Assembly (NCBI GenBank): GCA_020403245.1
Contig: JADBYA010000002.1
Coordinates: 310,001 to 374,000 of the forward strand
Length of the DNA stretch: 64,000 nt
Direction of reading: 5' to 3'
Source of the DNA: Flavobacterium sp.
GTDB taxonomy: Bacteria > Bacteroidota > Bacteroidia > Flavobacteriales > Flavobacteriaceae
In this document: piece after piece, positions 26,460 to 35,373 of the stretch
Position numbering within the stretch: the first letter of the stretch is position 1
Layout of the letters: the number at the start of each line of letters is the position of its first letter
Translations under genes and position numbers: made by a program
The notes under the pieces: generated by a model
The model's input: the letters and a program-made list of their open reading frames with translations, nothing else
Told to the model about the DNA's origin: nothing
Database searches by the model: none

Positions 26460-28136
26460 ATGAAAAAGTTATATAGTTTTACTTTGCTTTTTCTTTTATC
26501 TATCTCAGTATTTTCTCAAGTTAATGGAAATTTATCGGGTGGATTTGAATCAAATACACAATGGTATTTAAATGATAAAGGGTTGAAAGATGAGTTCAAT
26601 AATCCAACATCCCAACCAGATGAGCCATTAAGATCAAATAATTATTTGTTTCTTAATTATAATTATAAGAACTGGTCAGCTGGAATTCAAGGGGAAGCTT
26701 ATGAGCAAAATGCGTTACTAAACTTAAATCCTAAATATAACGGCACCAATGTTGCAACCTATTTTATACAATATAAATCAGAAAAATTGGACATAACTGG
26801 GGGTTATTTTTATGAACAGTTTGGTAGTGGGTTGTTATTAAGAAGTTGGGAAGATAGAGCATTGGGAATTAATAATGCATTAAGAGGACTAAGAGTAATT
26901 TTTAAACCTACTAGTTTTATTACAATAAAATCATTGTATGGACGGCAAAGAACTGGTTTTGATGTAGCTGACAGTAAAATATATGGTTCTGATGTTGAGT
27001 TTGATTTAAAAACTCTTTTTAAATTTCAAACATCAGATTTAACTCTTGGTTTTAATTATGTAGGTCGAGATGAAAAATTAGATCTTCCGGATCAAAAATT
27101 TAATGATCTTACTAATGCGTTTGGAGGAAGAATAAGCTTCTCTCACAACTCTTACTACATGTCTTTTGAGATGAATTATAAAGCAGAAGATGCTGTTGTT
27201 CAGGTAAATAACCAAGTAAATAACAGATTGGTGAAGCCAGGGTCATCTTTTTTAATAAATACAGGATATTCTAAAAAAGGATTTGGAGTGGATGCCACTT
27301 TTAGAAGACTAGAAAATATGAGCTTCTTCTCTGAAAGAGGTGCAAAAGGCAATGAATTTAACGATAAAATAATGAACTTTATTCCTAGCTTAACGAAACA
27401 GCAACACTATAATTTAGCTAATATATATGTTTATCAAGCCCAGCCGGGTGTATTTATAGCGGATAAAGATTTATTGAAAGCTGGAGAAATAGGTGGGCAA
27501 ATAGATGTGTTCTACGATATAAAAAAAGGAACTGCTTTAGGAGGGAAAAATGGAATGAAAATCGCAGTAAATGCCTCAAATTGGAATGCTTTAAGCGGAA
27601 CTTTTTATATTTTTAATCCACAAGATTATCAAACAGACTTTTTAAAATTTGGTAAAAAATATTATACCGATTTTAGTATTGAGGTGACAAAAAAATGGAA
27701 CAATAAATGGCAGTCGGCCTTTAGTTACATCAATCAATATTACAACAAACAATTAGTCGAAGGAACAGATGGTGTTATTCATACGAATATTGCAGCAGCG
27801 GAAGCAACTTATAAGTTTACACCAACAAAATCAATACGTGTCGTTGGTGAACACATGTGGGCTGATTACGATAAGAAAAATTGGGCTAGTACAACGGTAG
27901 AGTTTAATGCAAATTCTAAGTATTCTTTTTATGTTATGGATTTATATAACTATGGTAACGATTTGGAGTATCAGAGAAATCACTACTATAATTTTGGGGG
28001 TGCTTACAGAAAAAAAACTACTCGAATTGCCCTAAGTTACGGAAGACAACGCGGAGGTTTAGTTTGCGTTGGAGGAGTTTGTAGAAATGTTCCAGAAAGT
28101 TCAGGAGTTTCTTTGTCGTTAAACACATCGTTCTAA
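26460..28136 (+). CDS. DUF6029-type outer-membrane barrel protein
   Basis: A 558-residue protein with a signal peptide (about 1-19) and a body of regular amphipathic beta strands ending in Phe (SLSLNTSF), the pattern of an outer-membrane barrel. I believe it belongs to DUF6029. Near the end, LVCVGGVC contains two Cys four residues apart, which is unusual in a barrel and may form a disulfide. It is directly joined to the TlpA-like gene upstream and 12 bp from the cytochrome gene. Its role is unknown; a channel or anchor for the redox proteins around it is possible. Confidence 0.8.
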   Translation: MKKLYSFTLLFLLSISVFSQVNGNLSGGFESNTQWYLNDKGLKDEFNNPTSQPDEPLRSNNYLFLNYNYKNWSAGIQGEAYEQNALLNLNPKYNGTNVATYFIQYKSEKLDITGGYFYEQFGSGLLLRSWEDRALGINNALRGLRVIFKPTSFITIKSLYGRQRTGFDVADSKIYGSDVEFDLKTLFKFQTSDLTLGFNYVGRDEKLDLPDQKFNDLTNAFGGRISFSHNSYYMSFEMNYKAEDAVVQVNNQVNNRLVKPGSSFLINTGYSKKGFGVDATFRRLENMSFFSERGAKGNEFNDKIMNFIPSLTKQQHYNLANIYVYQAQPGVFIADKDLLKAGEIGGQIDVFYDIKKGTALGGKNGMKIAVNASNWNALSGTFYIFNPQDYQTDFLKFGKKYYTDFSIEVTKKWNNKWQSAFSYINQYYNKQLVEGTDGVIHTNIAAAEATYKFTPTKSIRVVGEHMWADYDKKNWASTTVEFNANSKYSFYVMDLYNYGNDLEYQRNHYYNFGGAYRKKTTRIALSYGRQRGGLVCVGGVCRNVPESSGVSLSLNTSF

Positions 28137-28148
28137 AAAAAGTAAGAA

Positions 28149-29219
28149 ATGAAAAGCTTAAAAATTGTTTTAGTATTATTTTTTTACTCTTTTTTATCGT
28201 GTAATAAAGAAGATTATACTGAAATAGAAAAGTATCCTGTTGTGTTAGATTTAGCACAAGTGCCTTATTCAAAACTTTCGGATTACAAATTTTTTGAAGG
28301 TAATTTAAAAGATCAAAAACCTTCTTATGGTGTTATTCCTTATAAACCCAACAGCGAACTTTTTTCAGATTATGCACTAAAGAACAGATTTGTTTGGATG
28401 CCAAAAGGTGTAAAAGCAACTTTTAATGGCGATGATAATGTTCTTGAATTACCTGTAGGTTCTGCACTAATTAAAAATTTTTATTATAAAAATGTGCAAC
28501 CCAATAACACTACTAAAATTATTGAAACTCGAATAATGATCAGAAAATCTACTGGATGGATTTTTGCAAACTATATATGGAATGATCAACAAACAGACGC
28601 TTTACTTACTACTCAAAGTACTGCTAGAGATTTAAGCTGGAAAGACGATAACAATGTTGTTCATACTTTAAATTACAGAACACCAGAAGTTGATTTTGAA
28701 TGTTTGCGATGCCATTCTACTTTTAATAATCAAATCATTAATCCCTTGGGGATTAAACCTCAAAACATTAACTACAATTTTAATTATACTGAAGGTTCAA
28801 AAAATCAATTGAACAAGCTAATTGAGTTTGGTTATTTAGAAAATAATTTACCCGATCAGATTAATTCAACTGTTGACTTTAATGACACTTCTAAATCACT
28901 AGATTTAAGAGTAAGGTCTTATTTTGATGCAAATTGCGCTCATTGTCATGTGAACGGTGGAGAAGCATCTATGCACAACTTGCGCTTTGCGTTTAACGAA
29001 ACAATAAACCCAGTAAAAATGGGCGTTACTGCTCACGCTGCACATTATTTAGAAGGTTATAACAACGTTACGGTAACTCCAGGCAATGTAAATCTATCTA
29101 TTTTGCATTACAGAATAAATACAGAAAATGATTTATTGTATATAATGCCACCATTAACAAGAACAAAAAGACATACTGAAGCAGTACAATTAATTGAAAC
29201 TTGGATAAATTCGTTATAA
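28149..29219 (+). CDS. Diheme c-type cytochrome lipoprotein (SO2930/TIGR03806-like)
   Basis: A 356-residue lipoprotein (signal VLFFYSFLSCNKE; lipid Cys near residue 18). Two heme-attachment motifs are visible: CLRCH at 185-189 and CAHCH at 263-267, the second followed by VNGGEASMHN, and a Met in the C-terminal IMPPL segment could be an axial ligand. The N-terminal half is beta-rich (LFSDYALKNRFVWMPKG). This pattern fits the SO2930 diheme cytochrome family. It is the last gene of the TlpA/DUF6029 operon and should lie in the periplasm or at the outer membrane. The electron donor and acceptor are unknown. Confidence 0.85.
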   Translation: MKSLKIVLVLFFYSFLSCNKEDYTEIEKYPVVLDLAQVPYSKLSDYKFFEGNLKDQKPSYGVIPYKPNSELFSDYALKNRFVWMPKGVKATFNGDDNVLELPVGSALIKNFYYKNVQPNNTTKIIETRIMIRKSTGWIFANYIWNDQQTDALLTTQSTARDLSWKDDNNVVHTLNYRTPEVDFECLRCHSTFNNQIINPLGIKPQNINYNFNYTEGSKNQLNKLIEFGYLENNLPDQINSTVDFNDTSKSLDLRVRSYFDANCAHCHVNGGEASMHNLRFAFNETINPVKMGVTAHAAHYLEGYNNVTVTPGNVNLSILHYRINTENDLLYIMPPLTRTKRHTEAVQLIETWINSL

Positions 29220-29223
29220 AAAA

Positions 29224-29248
29224 AAGGTTCAATTTATTGTTGAACCTT
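29224..29248. terminator. Bidirectional terminator after the cytochrome gene
   Basis: AAGGTTCAA (29224-29232) pairs with TTGAACCTT (29240-29248), with an A run on the left and a T-rich stretch on the right. It lies between the convergent cytochrome and T9SS genes and can serve both strands. Confidence 0.75.
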
Positions 29249-29270
29249 ATTTTATGCTAAAAAAATGAAA

Positions 29271-30005
29271 TTATTTTTTGACAATCTTTTTGTTTGATGA
29301 ATTCCCTTCAGAATTTCTAAAATTAACTAGATAAATTCCAGAACTAAAATTGGAAACATCAATACTTTGAATTCCGTAATCCAAATGAGAATTAACTACT
29401 ATTTTACCATTCAAATCATAAATACTCATTAGGGTAGGTTTAAGTACATCTAGACTTAATTCACTATCTACAATTGTTGATTTAATAATAACGCCAGAGT
29501 TTTGTAATTGGTTTACATCATCAATGGATAAATTTGGGTCAAATCTATAAGTTACAGTTATAGAGTTCCCAACTTCTGCTCCTCCTTGTGTTGTTTGATT
29601 AGTTTGAAAAAATTTAAATACAAAATCCATAGGAAAAACGCCGCCCCCTGTATTATAATTTAAAAAATGATCAAAATTACCATTAGCAGCATTTGGAGCT
29701 AGAGTAAGTGCGACACTCGGGTAAACTCCACCTAGAGTAACTTCTCCAATACATTCTTGACCAAAGCAAAATTGAAAATTTGAACCATTGTTATTAACCA
29801 AACTTTGACATCTTGCCCAAACATTTGTAGTTGTTGTTCCAGTGTTTCTAACTTTAAATTTAATCTCACTCGCATCACCGCTTACATTACTGGCTAATAC
29901 AGTACCATTTACGATAGGAGAACCATCAGATGGTCTAGTCATAGTAATTTCTTGAGCAAAAGAAAACTGACTTATAAAAAGTGCTAAAATGAATATTTTT
30001 TTCAT
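29271..30005 (-). CDS. T9SS type A sorting domain protein
   Basis: A 244-residue exported protein: signal peptide (about 1-17, ending SFAQ), a single beta-sandwich domain (about 20-160, with Cys at CQSL, CFGQEC), and a C-terminal T9SS type A domain (LMSIYDLNGKIVV to SNKKIVKK). No enzyme motif is seen. It lies 61 bp downstream of the Omp28-T9SS gene on the same strand and may be cotranscribed. The paired Cys in QFCFGQEC could form a disulfide. Confidence 0.82.
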   Translation of the reverse strand: MKKIFILALFISQFSFAQEITMTRPSDGSPIVNGTVLASNVSGDASEIKFKVRNTGTTTTNVWARCQSLVNNNGSNFQFCFGQECIGEVTLGGVYPSVALTLAPNAANGNFDHFLNYNTGGGVFPMDFVFKFFQTNQTTQGGAEVGNSITVTYRFDPNLSIDDVNQLQNSGVIIKSTIVDSELSLDVLKPTLMSIYDLNGKIVVNSHLDYGIQSIDVSNFSSGIYLVNFRNSEGNSSNKKIVKK

Positions 30006-30066
30006 ATTTTAATTTTTTAAATCTAAAAATAGCGATGCTTTGAAAGAAGGCATGGCTAAGTTGGAA

Positions 30067-31782
30067 TTATTTTAATATTATTTTTTTAGTTTCTTCAACT
30101 CCAGTTTCAGTAACCATCTTGGCTAAATAAATACCACTTTGAAGGTTTGATAAGTTGATAGTTTCATTATTAGTAACATTGTTTTTTGAAAAGACAACTT
30201 TACCAGCAATGTCACAAACAGTTATACTTAAAGTATTTTCTGTATTTATAGTGATGATTCCATTTGATGGATTTGGGAAAATAGAAATTGAATTTCTAGT
30301 AAATTCGTCTATATTTAGAGGATTAGCTACACCAAAAGATCTTGCATCAGATGAACCAAACTCGCCACCTTCAACACCAGTGATAAGAACTCCATTAGAA
30401 AAAATTCTATACGAACCAATTCCGTATGCACCAACTATTCCATCACCATATGAATCAAAAATTGTAAATGTATAACAGTCATTTGGCACATTGATGTTGA
30501 TGTCAGGTTGTGGATAAGCACCAGAGGCAGCTGAGTCAGTATAAGCTGGACTTGAAGCAACAGTTGCACCAGTTGCGTTTTTTAAAGTCCATGAAGTTTC
30601 TGAACCGTATTGATCTAATGTAATTTTGATTGTTAGATTTGAGGTTGTAGTTTCAGGAGCTTTGATAAACCCTATTGTTGCGGTATTATTTGTTGTATTG
30701 TCATCAGCAGGCAATGAAATATTTAAATTGTTACTTGCTTGTAAACTATAGGCGATAGAAGGTAATGTTATTGTTGTTTTAGCAAATGATGATAAATTAC
30801 CTGTCCAATTGAATACTTGTGGAGTTCCACTATTTATACTATACGTAATTGGTAAGCTAGTTAGATTATTTTGGCCATTATTTTGAATTTCTACCTTAGG
30901 TTGTATAGTATTTACACATTGTTCTGCAATATCCTTTACCTCTTTTATTTTTGCATCATTTGCAATTAAACCAGTATAAGTAGGAACTGTACCGTTACCA
31001 GAAATGATTTTCTGTTGTCCTTCAGCTACAAAAGCGACAATTTCAAAATCTCCTAATTCAGCAGGAATGTTGTTGTAAGCAGCTGGTATTGTATAAGTAT
31101 AGGTTCTTGTAACAAGCGTACCAGCAGTAGTTGTATTGTAAGTGTCTCCCCATTGCCCTGTAAGCATATGAACTAATCTATGTTGGTGAGGATAATTATC
31201 ACCCAAGCCACCACTACTCTGTGGTCCCAATGTGTTGTTTTGTAATAAGGCAACATTTAATCTGTTTGAGGCAACTGGGCTGGCTCCTGTATAATATGCT
31301 TCTACAAATACAGTTAACAATCTTGTGTTAACGTTAATACTTGCAGTTGTTGCCACGTTTACATACGAACTTTGATTGCGGGTTTGGTTTGAAGCATTGG
31401 TCCAATTGTTTCTCCCCATTGCAGTTCCTGTAGAACCATTTTGAGATAAACCAGCAAATGCAGTTCGGTTTACTGTTCCCGCTGGGTAGCCAGTTAATCC
31501 TGATTGATTAGCAATAGCTGTTCCAAATGATGTTCTAAAATCGGGTTGACCTGCACCAGGAGTTGAAAATCCACCAACATGTATGTTAATTAAAAATACA
31601 TCTGCAGGATTTGCATTTTTTATGGCGTTAGCAATAGTGTGACCCGAAGGACAAAACTGACAATTAATGCCTGTAAACTCCTCTAAGATTACTTTCTTGT
31701 TTTGTGGTGTGGTACTTACAATTGTTTGAGAATAGGAGCTAAAAGATGTAAAAAATAATAAAAGGAGTAATTTTTTTTTCAT
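30067..31782 (-). CDS. Omp28-related T9SS-secreted protein with CXXC
   Basis: A 571-residue protein with a signal peptide (about 1-18), an Omp28/thioredoxin-like domain with LEEFTGINCQFCPSGHTIA (CQFC pair near residue 37-40) and VFLINIHVGGF, a middle beta-rich region, a domain with NDCYTFTIFDSYGDGIVG, and a T9SS type A tail (IFPNPSNGIITI to TKKIILK). It should be exported to the surface or medium. It is the second CXXC Omp28 protein in this locus, next to the T9SS protein and facing the redox operon. Confidence 0.85.
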   Translation of the reverse strand: MKKKLLLLLFFTSFSSYSQTIVSTTPQNKKVILEEFTGINCQFCPSGHTIANAIKNANPADVFLINIHVGGFSTPGAGQPDFRTSFGTAIANQSGLTGYPAGTVNRTAFAGLSQNGSTGTAMGRNNWTNASNQTRNQSSYVNVATTASINVNTRLLTVFVEAYYTGASPVASNRLNVALLQNNTLGPQSSGGLGDNYPHQHRLVHMLTGQWGDTYNTTTAGTLVTRTYTYTIPAAYNNIPAELGDFEIVAFVAEGQQKIISGNGTVPTYTGLIANDAKIKEVKDIAEQCVNTIQPKVEIQNNGQNNLTSLPITYSINSGTPQVFNWTGNLSSFAKTTITLPSIAYSLQASNNLNISLPADDNTTNNTATIGFIKAPETTTSNLTIKITLDQYGSETSWTLKNATGATVASSPAYTDSAASGAYPQPDININVPNDCYTFTIFDSYGDGIVGAYGIGSYRIFSNGVLITGVEGGEFGSSDARSFGVANPLNIDEFTRNSISIFPNPSNGIITINTENTLSITVCDIAGKVVFSKNNVTNNETINLSNLQSGIYLAKMVTETGVEETKKIILK

Positions 31783-31939
31783 TAGTGATTGGTTTTTTGA
31801 CAGTTAAAATTTTATTTTAAAATGCAAGTATAGTTAATTTTTTTCTAAAAAATAACATTTGTTTTAATTGCTTTTTTTGAGATGGAATGTTAATTTCTTA
31901 ATCATTTAATTTTTTACATTAATAATTTGTTATTTGTTT

Positions 31940-31947
31940 TATCTTTG
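31940..31947 (+). promoter_or_regulatory. -7 box of the tRNA gene
   Basis: TATCTTTG matches the consensus TAnnTTTG exactly and lies 9 nt before the first base of the tRNA. Confidence 0.55.
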
Positions 31948-31956
31948 CCAAAATTT

Positions 31957-32030
31957 GGGGATGTAGCTCAGCTGGTTAGAGTGCTTGCCTGGCAGGCAAG
32001 AAGTCGTGGGTTCGAGTCCCATCTTCTCCA
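31957..32030 (+). tRNA. tRNA-Ala (anticodon GGC)
   Basis: A complete 74-nt cloverleaf: acceptor GGGGATG/CTTCTCC, D arm GCTC-AGCTGGTTA-GAGT, anticodon stem CTTGC/GCAAG with loop CTGGCAG (anticodon GGC, reading GCC and GCU Ala codons), and T arm GTGGG-TTCGAGT-CCCAT. The G3-U70 pair, the alanine identity element, is present. One U-U mismatch is at 6-67, and C32-G38 could pair and tighten the loop. The discriminator is A and CCA is not encoded. Confidence 0.95.
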
Positions 32031-32032
32031 CA

Positions 32033-32069
32033 AAAAAAGCCGATTTGATTTATTCGAAACGGCTTTTTT
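32033..32069 (+). terminator. Terminator of tRNA-Ala
   Basis: AAAAAAGCCG (32033-32042) pairs with CGGCTTTTTT (32060-32069), directly after the tRNA. Confidence 0.85.
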
Positions 32070-32160
32070 ATTTAATTGAAGAATGATGATTAACGATTTT
32101 TGATTTTAGAATAGAAATTTTTTTTTGCAATCTTAAATCGTTAATCTTAAATCGCAAATC

Positions 32161-32733
32161 TTATTTCCCACTTTTTAAATCTTTGGCTACTTTTTCTAAC
32201 TCCACATACCAATCTTCGCCAAATTTTCTAATTAAAGCTTCTTTTACAAATTTGTATACGGGGACTTCGAGTTCTTTTCCTAAGGAACAGGCAGGGTTGC
32301 AAATATCCCAACGATCATAATTGACAGCTGAAAATTCTGAAAATTCTTTCACTCGAATTGGGTATAAATGACAAGAAATTGGTTTTTTCCAGTTGATTAT
32401 TCCTTGATTGTAGGCCTGTTCAATACCACAAAGTGCAGTTTTACCATCAAAAATAACATAGGCGCAATCCTTGTTTTCAATTAATGGAGTTTCCAATTCT
32501 TGGTCAGTACCCACAACCCAAGTGCCTAATCTTTCGATGGCTTCAATGCCTTCCTTGCGCAAAAAAGGTTTAATTTTTGGATAAATTTCTTCTACTATTT
32601 TGGTTTCGTCTTTAGACAAAGGCGCACCAGCATCGCCATCAACACAACAAGCGCCATGACAAGCAGAAAGATTACAAACAAAATCTTTTTCGAGGATGTC
32701 TTCAGAAACTATGGTTTTGCCTAGTTGAAACAT
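32161..32733 (-). CDS. DUF3109 family protein
   Basis: A 190-residue cytosolic protein rich in Cys: VCNLSACHGACCVDGDAG at about 20-37, KDCAYVIFDGKTALCGIEQAY in the middle, then ISCHLYPIRV and CNPACSLG. This is the DUF3109/YkgJ-type pattern, thought to bind zinc or an iron-sulfur cluster; no activity is established. It is a single gene, with no operon partner, 130 bp downstream of the tRNA on the opposite strand. Confidence 0.88.
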   Translation of the reverse strand: MFQLGKTIVSEDILEKDFVCNLSACHGACCVDGDAGAPLSKDETKIVEEIYPKIKPFLRKEGIEAIERLGTWVVGTDQELETPLIENKDCAYVIFDGKTALCGIEQAYNQGIINWKKPISCHLYPIRVKEFSEFSAVNYDRWDICNPACSLGKELEVPVYKFVKEALIRKFGEDWYVELEKVAKDLKSGK

Positions 32734-32874
32734 GAATTTTTTTGTTTTTTGATAATAAATTATGTTGCAAAAATAGCCATTTTAGATTTGGAATATTGAG
32801 TTTCTGTTCTCGAATAGTTGTTAAAAAAGTTACTACTAATGTTAAAGGATTTTTTTCATAACTGTAAAAATTAC

Positions 32875-32882
32875 TATTTTTG
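32875..32882 (+). promoter_or_regulatory. -7 box upstream of the small membrane protein/FAD protein pair
   Basis: TATTTTTG fits TAnnTTTG and ends 17 nt before the ATG at 32900. No clear -33 box was seen. Confidence 0.4.
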
Positions 32883-32899
32883 CAATATAAATTTTAATC

Positions 32900-33097
32900 A
32901 TGAAAATTTTTACGTATATCCTTATTTTTCTTGCTATTGCACTAATAATACTAAATGTTTTTCTTCTTGATTTCAACAAACCATTAGAAGGCAATAGTAT
33001 GATTGCTCTCATTGGGATAGTAGCTTCTTTTTGCGCGGTTTTAATTCTACTGATTTTTAGAATGTCAAAAAAAATTGAGGAGAAACTAAAAAACTAA
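32900..33097 (+). CDS. Small two-helix membrane protein
   Basis: A 65-residue protein with two hydrophobic helices (about 4-23 and 33-54) joined by a short polar loop (FNKPLEGNS), ending in a Lys-rich tail. The family is not recognised with certainty, though similar small proteins occur in other flavobacteria. It lies 3 bp upstream of the short FAD protein gene, so the two are likely cotranscribed and it may anchor that protein to the membrane; this is inference. Confidence 0.7.
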   Translation: MKIFTYILIFLAIALIILNVFLLDFNKPLEGNSMIALIGIVASFCAVLILLIFRMSKKIEEKLKN

Positions 33098-33100
33098 TCC

Positions 33101-33709
33101 ATGTTTGATGTTTTGATTATTGGTGGTGGTGTATCGGGCATGTCCTGTGCTTTGGTTTTAGGTTCGGCACAACATAAACCTTTTGCTTCGGACAAAAAAA
33201 TTGGTATTGTCACGCATCAAAAAGCATCTTCGCTTCAAGAGGCACTTTTTAATAATGCTTATGGAATTCCTGTCGGAAAACTGGGGGCTGATTTATTGAC
33301 TGAAAGTGTTAATCAGTTGCAACAATTATATCCTCATGTTATTCAAATTCCCAACGAAAAAGTGATGAAAATTGAAGCCGAAGCTGGATATTTTACAATT
33401 ATTACCAACAAGTATTCTTATCAATCAAAAATAGTTGTCATCAGCATAGGCGCTGCTAATCCCTTTACTATCCGAGGGTTAGAAGAATTTGTCATGCCAC
33501 ATCAAAAAGTAATTGCAGAGAAAAACAGAGTCCAACTTAGCAATATTGACCACAAAGTTACCGATGGGATTTATGTTACAGGAACTTTGGCTGGCTGGCG
33601 AAGCCAATTGGCAATAGCAGCAGGAAGTGGAGCTGCGGTAGCAACGGATATTTTAACATTGTGGAATGATGGAATTCATGTGCAAGTGCATGATAGTGTA
33701 AGGAAATAA
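33101..33709 (+). CDS. Short FAD-dependent oxidoreductase (thioredoxin reductase-like)
   Basis: A 202-residue protein beginning with the FAD motif DVLIIGGGVSGMSCALVLG (about 2-20) and ending with a second FAD segment (DGIYVTGTLAGWRSQLAIAAGSGAAVA). It resembles the FAD domain of thioredoxin reductase, but the NADPH-binding insert and the redox CXXC are absent, so it is about 100 residues shorter than TrxB. The frame is intact, so this looks like a natural short form and not a decayed gene. It needs an unknown electron partner. It is paired with the small membrane protein. Confidence 0.8.
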   Translation: MFDVLIIGGGVSGMSCALVLGSAQHKPFASDKKIGIVTHQKASSLQEALFNNAYGIPVGKLGADLLTESVNQLQQLYPHVIQIPNEKVMKIEAEAGYFTIITNKYSYQSKIVVISIGAANPFTIRGLEEFVMPHQKVIAEKNRVQLSNIDHKVTDGIYVTGTLAGWRSQLAIAAGSGAAVATDILTLWNDGIHVQVHDSVRK

Positions 33710-33711
33710 AA

Positions 33712-35280
33712 TTATTTCAATACAGCTTTCAACATCGTATCATCTTTCAAAAGAATACGATAATATTGATTTTCACCAAAAAGCTGTCGCGCAAATTCTG
33801 CGGTGAGGTATTTTTTTACTAAAGGTTTATTGTTTGACAAAGTCATGTCTAAACCCGAGTCCTTCAGATAACTCTCAAATTTAGAAACACAAGTTTCGTC
33901 TTGCTGCATTTTGGTTAAAAACACTTGAAAATGTATACCTTTATAAGCGTTTCGGTCATTCTCCAATTGTTCAAAAACAAAATGACTAACCAAACCAGAA
34001 TTTAAAATATAAGCCAAACTTTCTTCTCCTTTTTTCACTTCCAAAGGAACAAATATATCAGGAACGATTCCACCGCCGCCATAAACAATACGTCCTTTTT
34101 TGGTTTTGAATTTCAGTGAATCGGCAATTTTTATTTTGTCTTTGATATATAATTCTCCGCTTTCAAAACGGGTTTCAAAGTCTTGATTGTACTCTTCGCC
34201 TTCGCCTTTCACATAGGGCTTTTGAATAGAACGACCACTTGGAGTATAATACCTTGAAGTAGTTAATCGCACTGCAGAACCATCATCAAAATCCATCTCG
34301 CGTTGTACCAGTCCTTTTCCAAATGAACGTCGCCCAATAATAGTTCCTCTATCATTATCCTGGATGGCACCAGCCAAAATTTCACTTGCCGAAGCTGAAT
34401 TTTCATCAATTAAAACAAAAACTCGTCCTGTTTCAAAAATGCCTTCGGTGGTGGCATAGGTTTTAGTAATAGTTCCTTTTCTGTTTTTGGTAAAAACAAT
34501 CAGTTCTTTGTCTTTTAGCAATTCGTCGGCAATTTCCACAGCTTTTTCCAAATACCCACCGCCATTATCACGCAAATCAATGACTAAAGTGGACATACCT
34601 TGTTTTTTTAATTTTTCCAATCCCAATCGGAATTCGTCATAGGTATTTTCGGCAAACCGATTGATTTTAATGTAGCCAGAAGTTTTGTTTAGCATCAGAT
34701 AGGTATCAACACTTTTTATTGGAACAACTTCACGAACAACAGGGATTTTTAGTTTTTTGTTAGTGCTTTTTCTATAAATAGTTAGCAAAACATTCGTTCC
34801 TTCTTCTCCTTTTAACTTGGTGTATAAACTATCAGTTGGTAGTTTTCTTCCAAAAAGCTTGGATTTATCAGCATATAAAATTCTATCGCCCGCAATAATT
34901 CCTGCTTTTGCTGCTGGACCATTTTCAAGAGGTTTTACAACGGTAACAGTATCATTATACATAAAAAAATTCACGCCGATTCCCACAAAATCACCTTTCA
35001 TGATTTCCGCTTCGGTGGATTGTTCATTGGGTGGAATATAAATGGAATGTGGATCGAGATTAGCCAAAATGCTGCTCACCGTCAAATCTACAATAGAATC
35101 AGAATTGATATCGTCAACATATTCCTCATTGATAAAATCAATAAGTCGTTCAATTTTAATTTTATGAGCATTTTGTTTAGAAATTTTTCGTTCCGGAAAG
35201 TTTAACATACCACCAATGATTATTCCCAAAGCTACGCAGGAAAATAACAAAATAGGCAAGTAGTTGTTCTTTGATTTCAT
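33712..35280 (-). CDS. S41 family C-terminal processing protease (CtpA-like)
   Basis: A 522-residue protease with one N-terminal membrane helix (about 8-27), a PDZ domain (about 95-175, GDFVGIGVNFF to LYTKLKGEEG) and an S41 catalytic domain: LVIDLRDNGGGYLEKAVEIAD, the Ser region DENSASASEILAGAIQDN, and the Lys region GRRSFGKGLVQ. Such periplasmic proteases trim or degrade envelope proteins. The length and extended C-terminal region fit Bacteroidetes CtpA forms. Its stop codon lies 3 bp from the convergent FAD-protein gene. No operon partner is obvious. Confidence 0.93.
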   Translation of the reverse strand: MKSKNNYLPILLFSCVALGIIIGGMLNFPERKISKQNAHKIKIERLIDFINEEYVDDINSDSIVDLTVSSILANLDPHSIYIPPNEQSTEAEIMKGDFVGIGVNFFMYNDTVTVVKPLENGPAAKAGIIAGDRILYADKSKLFGRKLPTDSLYTKLKGEEGTNVLLTIYRKSTNKKLKIPVVREVVPIKSVDTYLMLNKTSGYIKINRFAENTYDEFRLGLEKLKKQGMSTLVIDLRDNGGGYLEKAVEIADELLKDKELIVFTKNRKGTITKTYATTEGIFETGRVFVLIDENSASASEILAGAIQDNDRGTIIGRRSFGKGLVQREMDFDDGSAVRLTTSRYYTPSGRSIQKPYVKGEGEEYNQDFETRFESGELYIKDKIKIADSLKFKTKKGRIVYGGGGIVPDIFVPLEVKKGEESLAYILNSGLVSHFVFEQLENDRNAYKGIHFQVFLTKMQQDETCVSKFESYLKDSGLDMTLSNNKPLVKKYLTAEFARQLFGENQYYRILLKDDTMLKAVLK

Positions 35281-35373
35281 TTAGGTAAAATATATTTGTC
35301 GTAGGTCTTTAATGTTATCGCTTTTATTTATAAGTGTTTGTTAGTAGCAAACAGTTTGTTTATGGCTATTCCA

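Noticed and set aside
31957..32030. tRNA-Gly(GCC) reading of the tRNA
   Set aside because: The loop CTGGCAG places GGC, not GCC, at positions 34-36, and the G3-U70 pair is the alanine identity element.
33101..33709. Short FAD protein as a pseudogene of trxB
   Set aside because: The frame is intact and both FAD segments are preserved at the right spacing for a natural short form.
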